The notes under the pieces: generated by a model
The model's database searches: none
Told to the model about the DNA's origin: nothing
Seen by the model: only the letters and a program-made list of their open reading frames with translations
Program-made: the position numbers and the translations under genes
Part shown: positions 1 to 10,676 of the stretch, piece after piece
Numbering within the stretch: position 1 is the stretch's first letter
Layout of the letters: each line of letters opens with the position of its first letter
Assembly: GCA_038501785.1 (NCBI GenBank)
Contig: JBAMJR010000189.1
Span: 5,640,001-5,704,000 of the forward strand
Length of the DNA stretch: 64,000 nt
Direction of reading: 5' to 3'
From: Myoxocephalus aenaeus
Taxonomy: Eukaryota > Chordata > Actinopteri > Perciformes > Cottidae

Positions 1-541
1 AATATCAAATAATTATTCTGAAACAAGAAAGTCATGTTGGAGAAATTGTGGGTCATCTGAAGCCAACCATGCACATATATTCTGGAATTGTCACAAAATA
101 ATAGGGTTTTGGGGAATGGTCCATAGGATAACACAAGATATTCTGGGATACGAATTCCAAATGAATCATAAACTGATGTATCTGTGTATGTACACAGAGA
201 ATGATGTACATGATGGGGACTTGTATCTATTCAAGATACTCATGGTTGCAGGTAAAAAGGCCATTACAAGAAAATGGGGGACGGAAGATCTACCCACTGA
301 GACCCATTGGGTGGACACAGTGGGGGAAATAAACATTATGGAAAGACTGACACACAGGCTACGGCTGACAGGATCACGGATGGACAGTAAATGGAGGAAG
401 TGGACTCTATAGCAGTTGACACAGTCTTGATATGACAGCAGGTTTTTCATTTTTTGTTTTTATTCTGGTTGTCGATGATGTTGTGGATGACTTGTATTGG
501 TGTACTTATTGTTGAATAAAAAGAAAATGGTAAAAAAAAGA
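1..541 (+). mobile_element. L1-like LINE, 3' end (first copy)
   Basis: The window opens inside the last part of an L1-clade non-LTR retrotransposon. The coding part ends at a TAG at 410-412. A short 3' UTR follows, with AATAAA near 516 and an A-rich tail to about 541. A second L1-like copy starts immediately after the tail. The C-terminal protein of this copy is clearly related to that of the second copy but differs at many positions, so they look like separate families or old copies rather than a duplication. The 5' part lies outside the window. Confidence 0.85.
2..412 (+). pseudogene. L1 ORF2 C-terminal domain (partial)
   Basis: The frame is open from base 2 to the stop at 410-412 (about 136 residues). 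It has the C-terminal cysteine motif of L1 ORF2 as C-x3-C-x8-H-x4-C, with cysteines coded at 35 and 47, the histidine at 74 and the last cysteine at 89. The residues between and after (NHAHIFWNC, then DLYLFKILMVAGKKAITRKW) match the usual L1 tail. In L1 this domain lies after the reverse transcriptase and helps RNA binding and target-primed reverse transcription. Endonuclease and RT are not in the window. There is no internal stop, but without the rest of ORF2 activity cannot be judged. Confidence 0.8.
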
Positions 542-557
542 AGACCTCGCCCCTGTA

Positions 558-2017
558 TTGTTAGAATCCTTAAATTGGACACTCAGCAAAGCTGTGGCTC
601 CATCATCATGGAAAGAGGCTGTGATATCAGTCATCCCGAAAGAAGGTAAGAATAAAGAATGTTGTGAATCTTATCGCCCAATCTCTATATTGAATGTAGA
701 TTACAAACTGTTTACATCTATAATCTCAAAAAGAATGGAACACTTTCTTCCCGAAGTAATAAATGAAGATCAGACGGGATTTATAAAAGGTCGGCAAACA
801 CAGGATAACATTAGACGAACCCTACATATTTTAGAACAGGCTAATAAACAACATCTAAGTGCAGCTCTGGTCAGAAAAGGCGTTTGATAGAGTCAGCTGG
901 TCTTTTCTGTACAGAGTGCTAGAAAGGCTGGGTTTTAATAACCAATTAATTAGGTGCATACAATCTTTATATAGAGACCCAACCGCTAGAATAAAGATCA
1001 ATGGTCACCTGTCAGGTAGTTTTAAGCTGACTAGAGGCACACACCAGGGTTGCTGCCTTAGCCCCTCCCTTTTTGCAATATTCATAGAGCCTCTGGCTCA
1101 AGCCATTAGACAAAACAAAGAGGTGAAAGGGATCAATATACCAAAGGAGGAACATATAATAGGACTTTTCGCAGATGACATTATTACCTATCTCCAAAAT
1201 CCCAACTCCTGTATTCCAAAACTTATGACAATTTTGGCTGACTATGGTCTGATGTCGGGCTATAAACTGAACATCACAAAAACACAGGTACTCTCTCTTA
1301 ATTACACACCAAGCAAGGCAATTAGGCAGAAATATAAACTGAAGTGGGAAGCAAAATCATTAACATATCTGGGAGTGTTAATTACTCAGGAAATGAGCAC
1401 AAAATATGAAACAAATTACAATATAATAAATGATAGGATACAGAAAGATATAACAAAATGGTCAACACTAGTATTGGATTTCAGTTCAAGAATTGAGGTG
1501 GTGAAAATGAACATACTGCCAAGGCTGCTCTACCTCTTCTTATCACTTCCAGTCAAAATCCCAGAATCTCAGTTTATAGCATGGGACAAACAGATATCCT
1601 GGTTTATCTGGGCAGGAGCAAGGCCACGGGTCAAATTTAAGACACTCCAAATTGACAAGGAGAAAGGAGGCCTAGCTCTACCAAATCTCAGAGAATATTA
1701 TTACGCGGCTCAATTGAGATATATTGTTTATTGGTGCTCCCCGGAGTATCAAGCGGGATGGAAACATATTGAATTAAATCTGGGCCAATCTCAACCCCAA
1801 GCCAGGCTAGGTGGAAAAGAATATACTGACCAAACGGGAGATAATTCCATTATAGAAGAAACACTGAACATTTGGAAGGAGACAGTAAAGAAATACAAAT
1901 TGGAAGGAGACAGTAAACTTCTGATCTGGCCCGCTCAGACCACCAGGTTTAGACCTGGACAGACAGATAATACTTTTGTACGCTGGAGAGAAAGAGGAAC
2001 TAGAAATTGCATTTCCT
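558..2017 (+). pseudogene. L1 ORF2 reverse transcriptase block (frameshifted)
   Basis: Two overlapping frames (558-887 and 859-2022) form one RT. The first has the YRPISILNVDYK and GFIKGRQT blocks. The second starts with EKAFDRVSW and has the HQGCCLSP block and the FADD catalytic box near 1168-1180. The change of frame at about 860-885 removes the few residues normally found just before the EKAFD block, so it is a small deletion. The thumb and linker follow to RWRERG, where similarity stops at about 2010 and the inserted repeat begins. The stop at 2022 is therefore in foreign sequence, not the natural end. Confidence 0.85.
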
Positions 2018-2404
2018 GCTGAAAATGCGTTGGAATGCTAAAAGCTGAAGCTTAAAGCTTAAATATTTGAAAAGATAGCTGAATATAGCTGAATTTAGCT
2101 GAAAATAGCTGAATATAAAAAATATGAAATTATAGAATAATAGCTGAAGGTTTTGTCAACATTTGAACATTTAAAAGGTGTCTGTAGCTGAACGTATGCA
2201 GAACCTGTAAGCTTTTGAAGTTGAAGAGGATTTGAAGAATTGATCCCATTCATTTTCATTTTCATACAAAGCTTAATAATTCAAAAATTGGAAAAGTCAG
2301 AAATATGAAAAGGTCATTGCCATCGTGTCCTTAAGGAGCTGAACATTTTAATAGCTGAGCGGTTTCTGTAGCTGAATATATGAAGAAGGAGAAGAGATTC
2401 AAAA

Positions 2405-2672
2405 TACGTAAGGAAGAAATAGAATAAGATATAAATTGAACGAGAGAGGTATAGAAAGTGAGGGAGAGAGTGAAATAGAAGAGAGAGAAAGAAAGAAAGA
2501 CAAAAGAGGGAGAGAGAGGTAGAGAGAGAGGTAAATAGGTAGAGAGAGAGATGGGTAGAGAGAGAGAGAGGTAAAGATATATAGAGAGAGGTAGAGAGAG
2601 AGAGGTATAGAGGTAAAGAGGTAGAGAGAGAGGTAGAACATTTAGAGGTAGAGAGAGAGAGAGAGAGAAGTC
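2405..2672. repeat. Purine-rich (GA)n simple repeat
   Basis: Long run of GAGAGA and GGTAGAGA variants inside the AT-rich repeat. The open frames seen on its opposite strand (Leu-Ser-Tyr rich) are products of the repeat and not genes. Confidence 0.95.
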
Positions 2673-2989
2673 CCCTGATCAGGATACCCTAGGGCTTCTT
2701 CAGATGTTCTACAGCTCATATGACCTTGATATGAATACCAGCCCCTATTGTCCTTGACCTCTAAAGAATCAGCAACTCCTTGACTTTTAAAATAAAAAAA
2801 TAATATTTATTATTTTTTTTCTGCATAAATATGATCAAAAGTCAAGAGTCTGAGTGCACGCGACCGTATTACCACGTGCGCACGCTCGGCCGTTCACGCG
2901 CACATAGACACACACAGTCAGTGAGCTTAGTCTAACACAAAGCTCACTTCATGCTAGCAATCAAATTCACTTCCTCCACCAACAGCTGC

Positions 2990-3010
2990 TGTGTGTGTGT
3001 GTGTGTGTGT
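2990..3010. repeat. (GT)n microsatellite
   Basis: Uninterrupted TG dinucleotides of about 10 units. Confidence 0.95.
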
Positions 3011-4199
3011 CCACAAGGTTGTTAAAACAAGAATGAGTGTGAAGCTGCACTGATTAGTTAACTCGAAACACCTGTGTCATGAGTGACAGACTGAGTTTTT
3101 GCTTCTAAGATGAGGCCCATAGACTTCAATGCATTTTTTTTCTCATAAAAAGCTTAATATTTCAAGAACTTCAAAGGCAAGATGCCAAAATAATGATACT
3201 TTCTGAGAGATAAGACTCTTGTGAACGCGTAGAGGTTGTTTGTGTAACCTACAGACCCACAATGTGTCTCTAGTTGCAATTTCGAAATCAGGTACGATCG
3301 TCTGTGGGAGACATTTTTGATGGAGATTTAACATGGGAGGGAATGGAGGAAGGAGGAGGACCACCTCTCACTTATAGTCTGATTTAAACATGTCTGAATC
3401 TGTTGGATTCAAATCGACACAAGTTTACGAAGTAAGACAAGATTTCCAACGTTTTGATATATAAATTATACCCAAAAAGTTAGTATTGTGGAGTAGGAAA
3501 AAAGCGACGAAATCTGGAAGGTTCTCAGCACTCAAGCTGTGAAATCACCCACTCTGAGCTGCGCAATACACACCCATGTTAAACGCAGAAAAGGTTGGAA
3601 AAAAGCATAAAACAAAAACGCTGACAGTTCAAAAGCTGAATCATACGGTAATAGCTGAAGGTTTTGTCAACATTTTAAAGTTGAAATGGTGTCTCTACCT
3701 GAAAGCATGGCGAACCTTTACACTTTTGAAGTTTAAGAAGTTTAAGCGGATTTGAAGATGTTCTTCATAGGATTCCATTCTTTTTTTTTCATAAAAAGCT
3801 TAATAATTTGAATATTTGAAAAAATATCAAAAATATGAAATTATAGAATAATAGCTGAAGGTTTTGTCAACATTTTAAAGTTTAAATGGTGTATTTAGCT
3901 GAACGTATGCAGAACCTGTAAGCTTTTGAAGTTGAAGAGGTTTTGAAGATTTTCCCCATCCACTGCCATTCATTTTAATTTTCATAAAAAGCTTAATAAT
4001 TCAAAAAGTTGAATAGTTAAAAATATGAAAAGATATAGCCATCGTGTCCTTAAGTAGCTGAACATTTTAATACTTGAACGGTTTCTATAGCTTAATATAT
4101 GAAGGAGGAGAAGAGATTCAAAATATGTACGGAAGAAATAGAATGAGAATACGGAATAAGTTGAATAAAGAAGAGGATAACAATAGTTGGACTGCTGAA

Positions 4200-4990
4200 G
4201 CATTCCAACTAATAACGACTGTATGTACACTTATAGAGGGAACAACTTTTAAAACTTTTGAAAAACTTAAAAGAAAATTTAATTTAGAAAACAGGGACCT
4301 GTTCAGATATTTACAGCTAAGACACTTTTACGATACAGAAATAAAAAAGGGAATATCAGCAGAAGGTAATGAAGTGATTGAAGTGTTGACAGGTGCTTAC
4401 AAACAAACCCCCTCAAAGCTGGTCTCCAAACTGTACAGTAGTTTACAAAAATGAAACGGAAGAAACACACTATATGTAAAACTGAAATGGGAAGTAGAAC
4501 TGAGTATTAAACTGTCGAAGAGTGATTGGCATTCCATGTGTAGAACGCAACAAACTTCACTAGTTCTAGAAGATGGAGGGAATTTGGTTGGAAGAACTTA
4601 ATCCGCTTTTTCATTACACCCCACACAAAATATAAACAATTTGGTAAAGAGCATCCATGCTGGAGAGAGTGTGGGCAGATGAATGCCAACCACTCACACA
4701 TGTTTTGGACATGTATAAAAATTCAAACATTCTGGGACAGAGTTATTCAGACTCTGGAGGAGATCTTATACTACAAGATCCCCAGGGACCCACGGACTGT
4801 TTATCTGGGACTGATACCTGTCGATATAATTCAGAAGAAGGACATCTACCTCTTTAAAATTCTGACACTCTCATGTAAAAAGGCCATCACAAGGAGCTGG
4901 CTGAAAAGTGATCCTCCAAGCACAGGACAGTGGCTGGACATTATAGAGGAGATATACTACATGGGAAAATTTTGTCATTTACAATGTTTC
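4200..4990 (+). pseudogene. L1 ORF2 C-terminal block (frameshifted)
   Basis: After the inserted repeat the L1 protein resumes: the frame to 4454 has FEKLKRKFNLENRDLFRYLQ, an L1 hallmark. A further stretch (about 4455-4640) reads in other frames as KWEVEL and then WREFGWKNLIRFF. The frame ending at 5008 holds the terminal cysteine motif (CWRECG then NHSHMFWTC) and the tail DIYLFKILTLSCKKAITRSW. At least two frameshifts and a stop separate these pieces. It is the end of the ORF2 that begins at 543. Confidence 0.8.
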
Positions 4991-5329
4991 TTTGCGTTTT
5001 TTTGTTAACTGAAAAAAAAGGAAAAAAAAGGAAAGAAAAAAAGAAAGAAAACTGCACTGCAGATTTATTGTATTTTTTGCTTTTTGACAGTCTTTTAATG
5101 TTCTTATTAATTGTTTTTAAATCTTGTTTTCTTCTGCATTATGTTTTGATGCTTTTATGTTATAACTAAGATGGCACCGCCGATGGCAGCTTTGGTGTGT
5201 TGGTGCTCATTGTTTTTTGTTGTTTTTGTCTTAAATACTGTTTTCTGCTGCGATTCCCTGGAGCTCTTTCACCAGAGATGAGCTCATGAACATCAGGGGA
5301 ACAACTTCCAACTTTTCTAACTTCTGTGG

Positions 5330-6728
5330 AATTACTGGACATTCTCATGAAAGGTGCGCTCACCTTAACTCACGCAGTGAAACACCATAGGAGAGGGAAA
5401 CGTGCTGGCGCGCTCGTGCGTCTCCGTAAATGTGGATCTCGTACTCCATGGTTCATCTGATTCCCTCATACAGGCAGAAACTAAAGCTCTGCAAACCTGT
5501 GGTCAGGAAATTCAAGAAGTGGACCAGTGAGGCTCTGGAGGATCTTCGGGCATGCTTGGACTGTACAGACTGGGATGTCTTCAGGACTGCCACTAACAGC
5601 CTGGATGAGTACACAGAGGCTGTAACTTCCTACATCAGCTTCTGTGAGGACAGCTGTGTTCCAACCAGCTCCAGGGTGAGTTACAACAACGACAAACCCT
5701 GGTTCACAGCGGAACTCAGGAAGCTACGGCTGCAAAAGGACCAGGGATTTAGGAGTGGGGACAAGGACTTGTACACAAAATACAGGTTTAGCAAGGCGGT
5801 GAGAGATGCTAAACGACTGTACTTTGAGAAACTGCAGTGGGCCGTCTGCAGTGGGCCCATCGTGGGGGATGACACCATCCCCCACGATGGGCCCACTGCA
5901 GCCCATCAGCCGACCCTCCCCAGCCCATCAGGGGCTCACGCCTCTCGGACCATCAGCACCGGTTCCCCTCAAGGCTGCGTTCTTTCCCCTCTGCTCTTCT
6001 CGCTATACACCAACAGCTGCACCTCCAGTCACCAGTCCGTCAAGCTCCTGAAGTTCGCGGATTACACCACCCTCATTGGACTCATCTCTGGTGAGGACGA
6101 GTCCGCCTACAGGTGGGAGACTGACCACCCGGTGACCTGGTGCAGCCAAAACAACCTGGAGCTCAACGCTCTGAAGACAGTGGAGATGGTTGTGGATTAC
6201 AGGAAGAACGCAGCCCCATCCGCCCCTCTCACCCTGTGTGACTCCCCCGTCGACGCTGTGGAGTCCTTCCGTTTTCTGGGCTCCATCATTTCCCAGGACC
6301 TCAAGTGGGAGCTGAACATCAGCTCCATCACAAAGAAGGCTCAGCAGAGGATGTTCTTCCTGAGGCAGCTGAAGAAATTCAACCTGCCAAAGACAATGAT
6401 GGTGCACTTCTACACTGCCATCATTGATTCCATCCTCTGCTCCTCCATCACCGTCTGGCACGCTGCAGCCAATGACAAGGGCAGGCTTCAGCGCATCATC
6501 CGCTCTGCTGAGAGGGTGATTGGTTGTAATCTGCCGTCCCTCCAGGAATTGTTCGCTTCCAGGACTCTGAAGCGGGCAAGGAAGATTGTCTCTGACTCCT
6601 CTCACCCTGGGCACAAACTGTTTGAGTCCCTTCCCTCTGGCAGGAGGCTGAGACCTCACACCACACAAACAGTTTTTTCCCGTTGGCAGTCGGGCTCATC
6701 AATAGAGCCCGGGTCCCCCACTGACTGA
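5330..6728 (+). pseudogene. LINE pol remnant with deleted EN and RT core
   Basis: The longest frame (5430-6728, 432 codons) covers the linker after the endonuclease (RKFKKWTSEALEDL, TDWDVF, NDKPWFTAELRKLRL), then a junction of non-LINE residues coded by a hairpin at 5846-5901, then the second half of the RT (STGSPQGCVLSPLLF at about 5955-6000) and the C-terminal region (KKAQQRMFFLRQLKKFNLP). The catalytic box reads FADYTT at 6054-6071 where FADDT is usual, so one of the two catalytic aspartates is a tyrosine. The protein cannot be an active RT although the frame stays open for 1.3 kb. Confidence 0.85.
5846..5901. repeat. Perfect 26-bp inverted repeat at a deletion junction
   Basis: Arms 5846-5871 and 5876-5901 are exact reverse complements with a 4-base loop (ACAC). 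The left arm is preceded by a direct copy of its own first 12 bases (CTGCAGTGGGCC at 5832-5843). The hairpin lies exactly where the RT domain loses motifs 0-4. Confidence 0.95.
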
Positions 6729-7084
6729 CTCTGTCACCCCCAGGACTATTTCCTACAGTTCACTTCTCCACACCTTATATTTAAATACACTTGCCACTTT
6801 ACACTTGTCACTTTCACACAATCAATCACTTATTTCCGTGCACTTTACTTATTTTTTACTTATTTTTATCTTCATTCTTATTTTTAACTTACATTTTTAT
6901 TCCCTGTAGATGCAAGTGTAAATATTCAATACTCCCAATTGTAAATATCCATGCTCCCTCTTTATTGCACTCCGTTTCATGTTTATCGTCAAATGTTTTT
7001 TTTTGTTAAATGTTTTGCACCTCCTGCCAGGACAAATTCCTTGTACGTGTAAACTTACTTGGCAATACATGGTTCTGATTCTGA

Positions 7085-7145
7085 TTTGAAGCACTTTGAA
7101 TTGCCTTGTTGTTGAAATGTGCTACAAATAAACTTGCCTTGCCTT
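7085..7145 (+). repeat. LINE/SINE-type 3' tail fragment
   Basis: Sequence from GAATTGCCTTGTTG to ACTTGCCTTGCC with AATAAA is nearly repeated at 40,570-40,620. It resembles the 3' terminus and short-repeat tail of another retroelement, left here as a scrap. Confidence 0.55.
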
Positions 7146-7540
7146 TGTTGTATATTCCTAGCTGTTGGTGTTGTTGTCTAAACCTAACTGTTGGTTTAGT
7201 TGTATAAACCTAACTGTTGGGTTTGTTGCAGCTCCCTCGGCCATGTCGATGTGTACTTCGGACTGATCTACTGAAGAATAAAGATTAAAGCCTATTTTTT
7301 TCTATATGGATCAAAAGGAAGCCACGTATCTATTTTTAATGTCATACCTTCAGATCCTGTTCCTCACCTTCGTTGTCCGTGTTCTCCTGTAATATCTCTC
7401 TCTCTCTCTCTCTCTCTCTGGTGCATGCTGGGAGTGAGCGTGTGTGTGAATGAGTCGCTGAGTTAGTGGTTCTTTTGATTTATTTTTTCCCCTTAGTAAT
7501 ATATATTAATTTAATGTGGTTTATTGGGTAGGTTTCACCT
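7146..7540. other. Unassigned stretch with minor tandem repeats
   Basis: Contains two or three copies of a short unit around TAAACCTAACTGTTGG (7,180-7,225) and a (CT)n tract at 7,396-7,419. No coding or RNA gene is visible. Confidence 0.6.
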
Positions 7541-7600
7541 TAGTTTTGTTGTGTTTTTGGGTAGTTTGGGCTTTTCCTTGGGTTTTCTGTCCTCCTGCCG

Positions 7601-8360
7601 GTGTCTCTAGACACCATGGTGAATGGAGACACTTTGTCCCACCTCACGAGGAAGCATGGCATTAAGATCGCCGAGGACCACTCGTGCAGCGTGGAGGACA
7701 TCGGGCTGGCTGTGGAGGAGAAGGTCGGGCACAGCAGCATTAAGTCGGCCACTCGCATGAACGGCGCCGTGTTCATCTTCCTGGACTATGTGGAGAAGGT
7801 GAACCGTGTCGTGGAGGCAGGCCTCACGGTGAACGATTTGTTTGTACAGGTGTTGCCGTTAACGCAACCGGCAACCAATATCGTCCTGTCTAATGTCCCT
7901 CCGTTCATCACCGACGAGTTCCTCAGCAGAGAGCTCTCCAGACACAGGAAGGTTGTGTCCCCGATGTAGAATATCTTGTCTGGTTGTATGTCTCAGTTGC
8001 TGAAGCACGTAGTGTCTCACCGCAGGCACGTGTATATGATCCTTAACAACCGGCATGAGGAGCTCAACCTCCGCTTCCACGTTAAGGTAGATGATTATGA
8101 ATACGTGATTCTGAACATCATCGGCGATGAAATGTTTCGGTTGCAGTGAGGAGGGACACACCGTGAGGGCCTGTCCGAAGCGTGGGGACCCGGCTCCGCC
8201 TGGGTAGGTGGGGCGGGCGGCGCTGCGGCCGGTGCGTATCCTGTCGGGGGCGCTCCCTCTGGCTAGGGACGTGGCGTCTGTGTGGCCCGTTACGGCGCTG
8301 CGGCGCAGCATTGCTGCTGTGTCTGACCTGCACAGACTGAGTGGTGATGGTGTCCAGGGC
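7601..8360 (+). pseudogene. Tx1-like ORF1, N-terminal and zinc-knuckle part
   Basis: The frame from 7,601 encodes the ORF1 RNA-binding region (VGHSSIKSATRMNGAVFIFLD, then VLPLTQPATNIVLSNVPPFI). It is stopped by a TAG at 7,967-7,969, but the same frame continues the family sequence (LLKHVVSHRRHVYMILNNR) to 8,126. A frameshift then leads into a CCHC knuckle coded from 8,127 (CFGCSEEGHTVRAC, C-x2-C-x4-H-x4-C). ORF1 proteins of this group bind the element's RNA. The copy is inactive: one stop, one frameshift and a further stop after the knuckle. A second, independent ORF1 fragment lies at 16,792. Confidence 0.85.
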
Positions 8361-8367
8361 AGCAAGT

Positions 8368-8412
8368 TAGTTGGAACAAGAACACACGGGTCTTGTTTTC
8401 TTGTTCCAACTA
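8368..8412. repeat. 15-bp perfect hairpin
   Basis: Arms 8,368-8,382 and 8,398-8,412 (TAGTTGGAACAAGAA and its complement) around a 15-base loop. It marks the place where ORF1 similarity stops and LTR-like sequence begins. Confidence 0.9.
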
Positions 8413-8770
8413 TTAATTAAATTTATCAGCAGGTGCAAACTTATCTATTCACCCTCGTCCTGTATCCGGCCTTGAGGAGAAAGCAGCAGTGTTTCAAGGG
8501 TAGTTGTCTGGGAACCTGGGTTGTGTTTTTCACTGGGAGTATTTGAAAAGCATTGGAGTCAGATAAAAGAGGAAGTCAGATAGAAAGAGGATAAAAACCC
8601 TTTACTCTCTGAGTTCGGGGCTCACTCATCCTGAGGCGTGCTGACCGTGTGAAGGGCAGACAGACAGGGGAGCGGAGTCCAAGATCTTGTATTAGGTATG
8701 CATTTCATGTATGTGTGTAATTGCTAAAATAAATAACCTTGATTGTAATATAACCTGTTCTGTCAATTCT
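8413..8770 (+). promoter_or_regulatory. Possible solo-LTR-like segment inside Tx1 ORF1
   Basis: The stretch has the layout of an LTR: a TATA-like ATAAAAACCC at 8,591, a TCTGAGTTCGGGGCTC block just after it, AATAAATAACC near 8,729 and a TG-rich end. It separates two parts of one ORF1. I could not find matching TG...CA ends or a target duplication, so this is a weak call. Confidence 0.35.
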
Positions 8771-8829
8771 TGAACACTCGAGGAATATCCCGGCGAGGAG
8801 AATTCCACTTCAAGGCTTTGGTTAAAATG

Positions 8830-9313
8830 GGAAATGGTGGGGATGCAGGGGAAGAGAAGGAAATGGGTGTAAACAGTGCTAGTGAGAAGCCCGTAGAGGT
8901 AGCAGAGCAGGTTGGTGGAGTGGTGGAGTCAGGAGAAGAAAGCGTAAGCGGGTTGGGGTGGGCTGAGCAGGTGGAACAAGCAGAGATGGAGGAGGAGGAA
9001 GCAGGGGAGTTAAAAGCTGCCCTGAGGAAGAAAAATGCCCAAAGCGCAGGCAGTGAGGCTAAGACCAGCAAGGTTGGGGAGGACGAGCAGACGGGTCGGG
9101 GGCAGAGGCAGTCTGAGGACAGTGGCAGTGACGAGGAGGTGTCGGACTGCAGTGAAGCTCCGGCTGTCAGTTTAAGCAGCAGCAAGTATTCTTTCAGCAA
9201 TGAATGTACACTGCTGAAAGAATACAAAAGTTCCTGCAAAGAACAAAAGGCAAGAAGGGAGTGAAGGTTGGAGATTCCTTTCCTGATTTAAGTTTATTCT
9301 ACGCCTCAGCCAG
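8830..9313 (+). pseudogene. Tx1-like ORF1, acidic C-terminal part
   Basis: A Glu/Asp/Ser-rich stretch in the frame 8,770-9,264 (EKPVEVAEQVGGVVESGEE, SEDSGSDEEVSDCSE) matches the acidic tail of Tx1-type ORF1. The conserved end is in another frame: from about 9,228 it reads KFLQRTKGKKGVKVGDSF then PDLSLFYASA. The shift near 9,215-9,230 breaks the protein. The MNTRGIS start of the open frame is probably in foreign sequence. The hAT insertion at 9,451 lies just downstream. Confidence 0.75.
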
Positions 9314-10646
9314 ATAGAGTAGGAGGGTTGGAGATTAAAGAAAGTTAAAAGAGCAATGAGCAAGAATGATGGCGAAAGCTCCAATGTGTGTTTTAATTAA
9401 TTGTTTTTTATTTTTGTTTTAAATCTCTTACTCGCAATGAATAATTTTAGCAGTGGTGGGCCGTCAGGGCCTTCTAAGCCTTCTCTGCTGGCCTAAACAG
9501 AATCACAAAGTTATAGATATTTTATAATTTAATTGTTTTTCACAAATACACCACATGTATTATAATATTTTTTCCCTATCAGGTTATTTTCTCATTGTAC
9601 AGCTCTGTTGCTCAGCCTGCAGTCTTCAGCCATCAGACTGCAGTTGGTTTCAAGGAGAAGCTTTCATCCAATCAGATTTGTTCTCTCCTGTGTCTCTAGG
9701 CCAGCAAAGCAGTTTAAGCAGGCCTTTGCAGATTAAAGTACACAGAGAGTGGACGTTGTGGTTGATTGTCATGGACTTCAACCAATCAGATCTTTAGTTT
9801 GACAAGCTGGGCGGAATCTTTGACGTGCAGGGCCTGCGAGGTGGCGTGGACGTGTGATTGGTCAGTGGCCCGGCGTGACCATTAACATGCGCTGTGATTG
9901 GCCAGTGGGGCACAGAGCGGAGCTCAGTGGGAGCTGGAATGGTTCAGGCTGAAGCTAGAGAAGTTGTGATATGTTTATTTTTTTACGTGTTTTGGCGCTC
10001 GGTGGAAGATAAGCAGACTTGGTGGTGGATTTGGGGCGTCGACTGCTGCTGTCGAGCGGATATTTTCTGCCCTAGAACGCGTGGAGGTTTCCGGGGGCGC
10101 GGTTGAGAGGCTCGGCTGTCCTCACCGGTCCATGGCCACCTGTTGCTGGAACTGAAGCACCGTAAACCTTACAACCGCGTTGCTGAACTTGTTGTTAATA
10201 AGGATAGGCGTATGGACTTTGTCTTTAAGTGAACATCATCAGGGCCCTATTTTTCGTACCTGGCTTACTGAGTTAGCGGGCTAATTGTCAGGATAAGATG
10301 ACGTAGGTCAGGCTTATTCAGTTTCTCGAATCAAGCTTAGATAAATCACCATAGCAACACAGCCAAAAATGTAAACCTGCTCCCGGGCAGGCTTACTGAA
10401 ATTCACTGGATAAGCTGGCCACTCCCACCGGACAAAAAAGGCAGCTCACTTCCTCATTGATGAAGGAGCGATATTAGTTATATTAGTTTTATTGGGAGAG
10501 AGTTCTTTGAGATCGCCCAGATCCGTTCTCACATCATCATGACTTCCTGTACACGGCGCAATAGATTCTCCCGTCAAGGAATCATTTATTTACGAGAGCT
10601 TCTCGAGCCGCGGACACTGATCACCACAGGCGCAGCAGATCGTCCG

Positions 10647-10676
10647 TCTCACAGACAGAGATCTCTGTCTGTGAGA
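10647..10676. repeat. Perfect 30-bp palindrome
   Basis: Bases 10,647-10,661 are the exact reverse complement of 10,662-10,676, without a loop; the centre is AGAGATCTCT. Confidence 0.95.

Larger units (their letters stand above)
2018..4199. repeat. AT-rich interspersed repeat inserted in the L1 (family not recognised)
   Basis: This 2.2-kb block interrupts the L1 frame. It contains at least three diverged direct repeats of about 200 bp (about 2140-2420, 3640-3840 and 3845-4150), sharing pieces such as AGCTGAAGGTTTTGTCAACA and AAAAGCTTAATAATT. The outer two also share a segment ending GAAGAGATTCAAAATA (2389-2404 and 4112-4127). Between them are a (GA)n tract, a (GT)n tract and sequence without coding potential. 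The ends may carry a short duplication (GCATTTCC near 2010, GCATTCC near 4200), but it is imperfect. Transposon type is unknown to me. Confidence 0.6.
542..5054 (+). mobile_element. L1-like LINE, 5'-truncated, split by an insertion
   Basis: A second L1-clade element starts inside the RT domain at about 543 and runs to an A-rich 3' end near 5010-5050. It is in two coding blocks, 543-2017 and about 4200-4990. They join into one L1 ORF2 order if the AT-rich repeat between them is removed. The left block ends in residues RWRERGTR and the right block resumes with the segment that follows in L1 proteins (CTLIEGTTFKTFEKL, then FRYLQLRHFY). The copy has several frameshifts and stops and is dead. Its 5' truncation and poly(A) are typical of LINE insertion. 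Confidence 0.85.
5169..7084 (+). mobile_element. LINE of the CR1/L2/Rex1 group, internally deleted
   Basis: The element appears to keep both ends. The 5' end begins AAGATGGC, a common start of such LINEs, followed by residues MKGALTLTHAV and GKRAGALVRLRK that normally precede the endonuclease. The endonuclease is missing: the frame jumps near 5440 to its far end (LIPSYRQKLKLCKPVVR). A second deletion near 5840-5905 removes the first half of the RT. The 3' UTR runs to a GATTCTGATT tail at about 7075-7084. I place it in the CR1/L2/Rex1 group from the RT and linker residues, but the exact clade is uncertain. Confidence 0.8.

Noticed and set aside
2399..2641. Open frame of 80 codons on the minus strand
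   Set aside because: Leu/Ser/Tyr-only product of the (GA)n repeat.
2018..4199. Helitron
   Set aside because: No clear 5' TC and 3' CTRR with hairpin at the borders, and no Rep/helicase residues.
6003..6668. 221-codon minus-strand frame
   Set aside because: It is the antisense shadow of the LINE RT on the plus strand.
7859..8365. 168-codon minus-strand frame
   Set aside because: It is antisense to Tx1-like ORF1 with its zinc knuckle.
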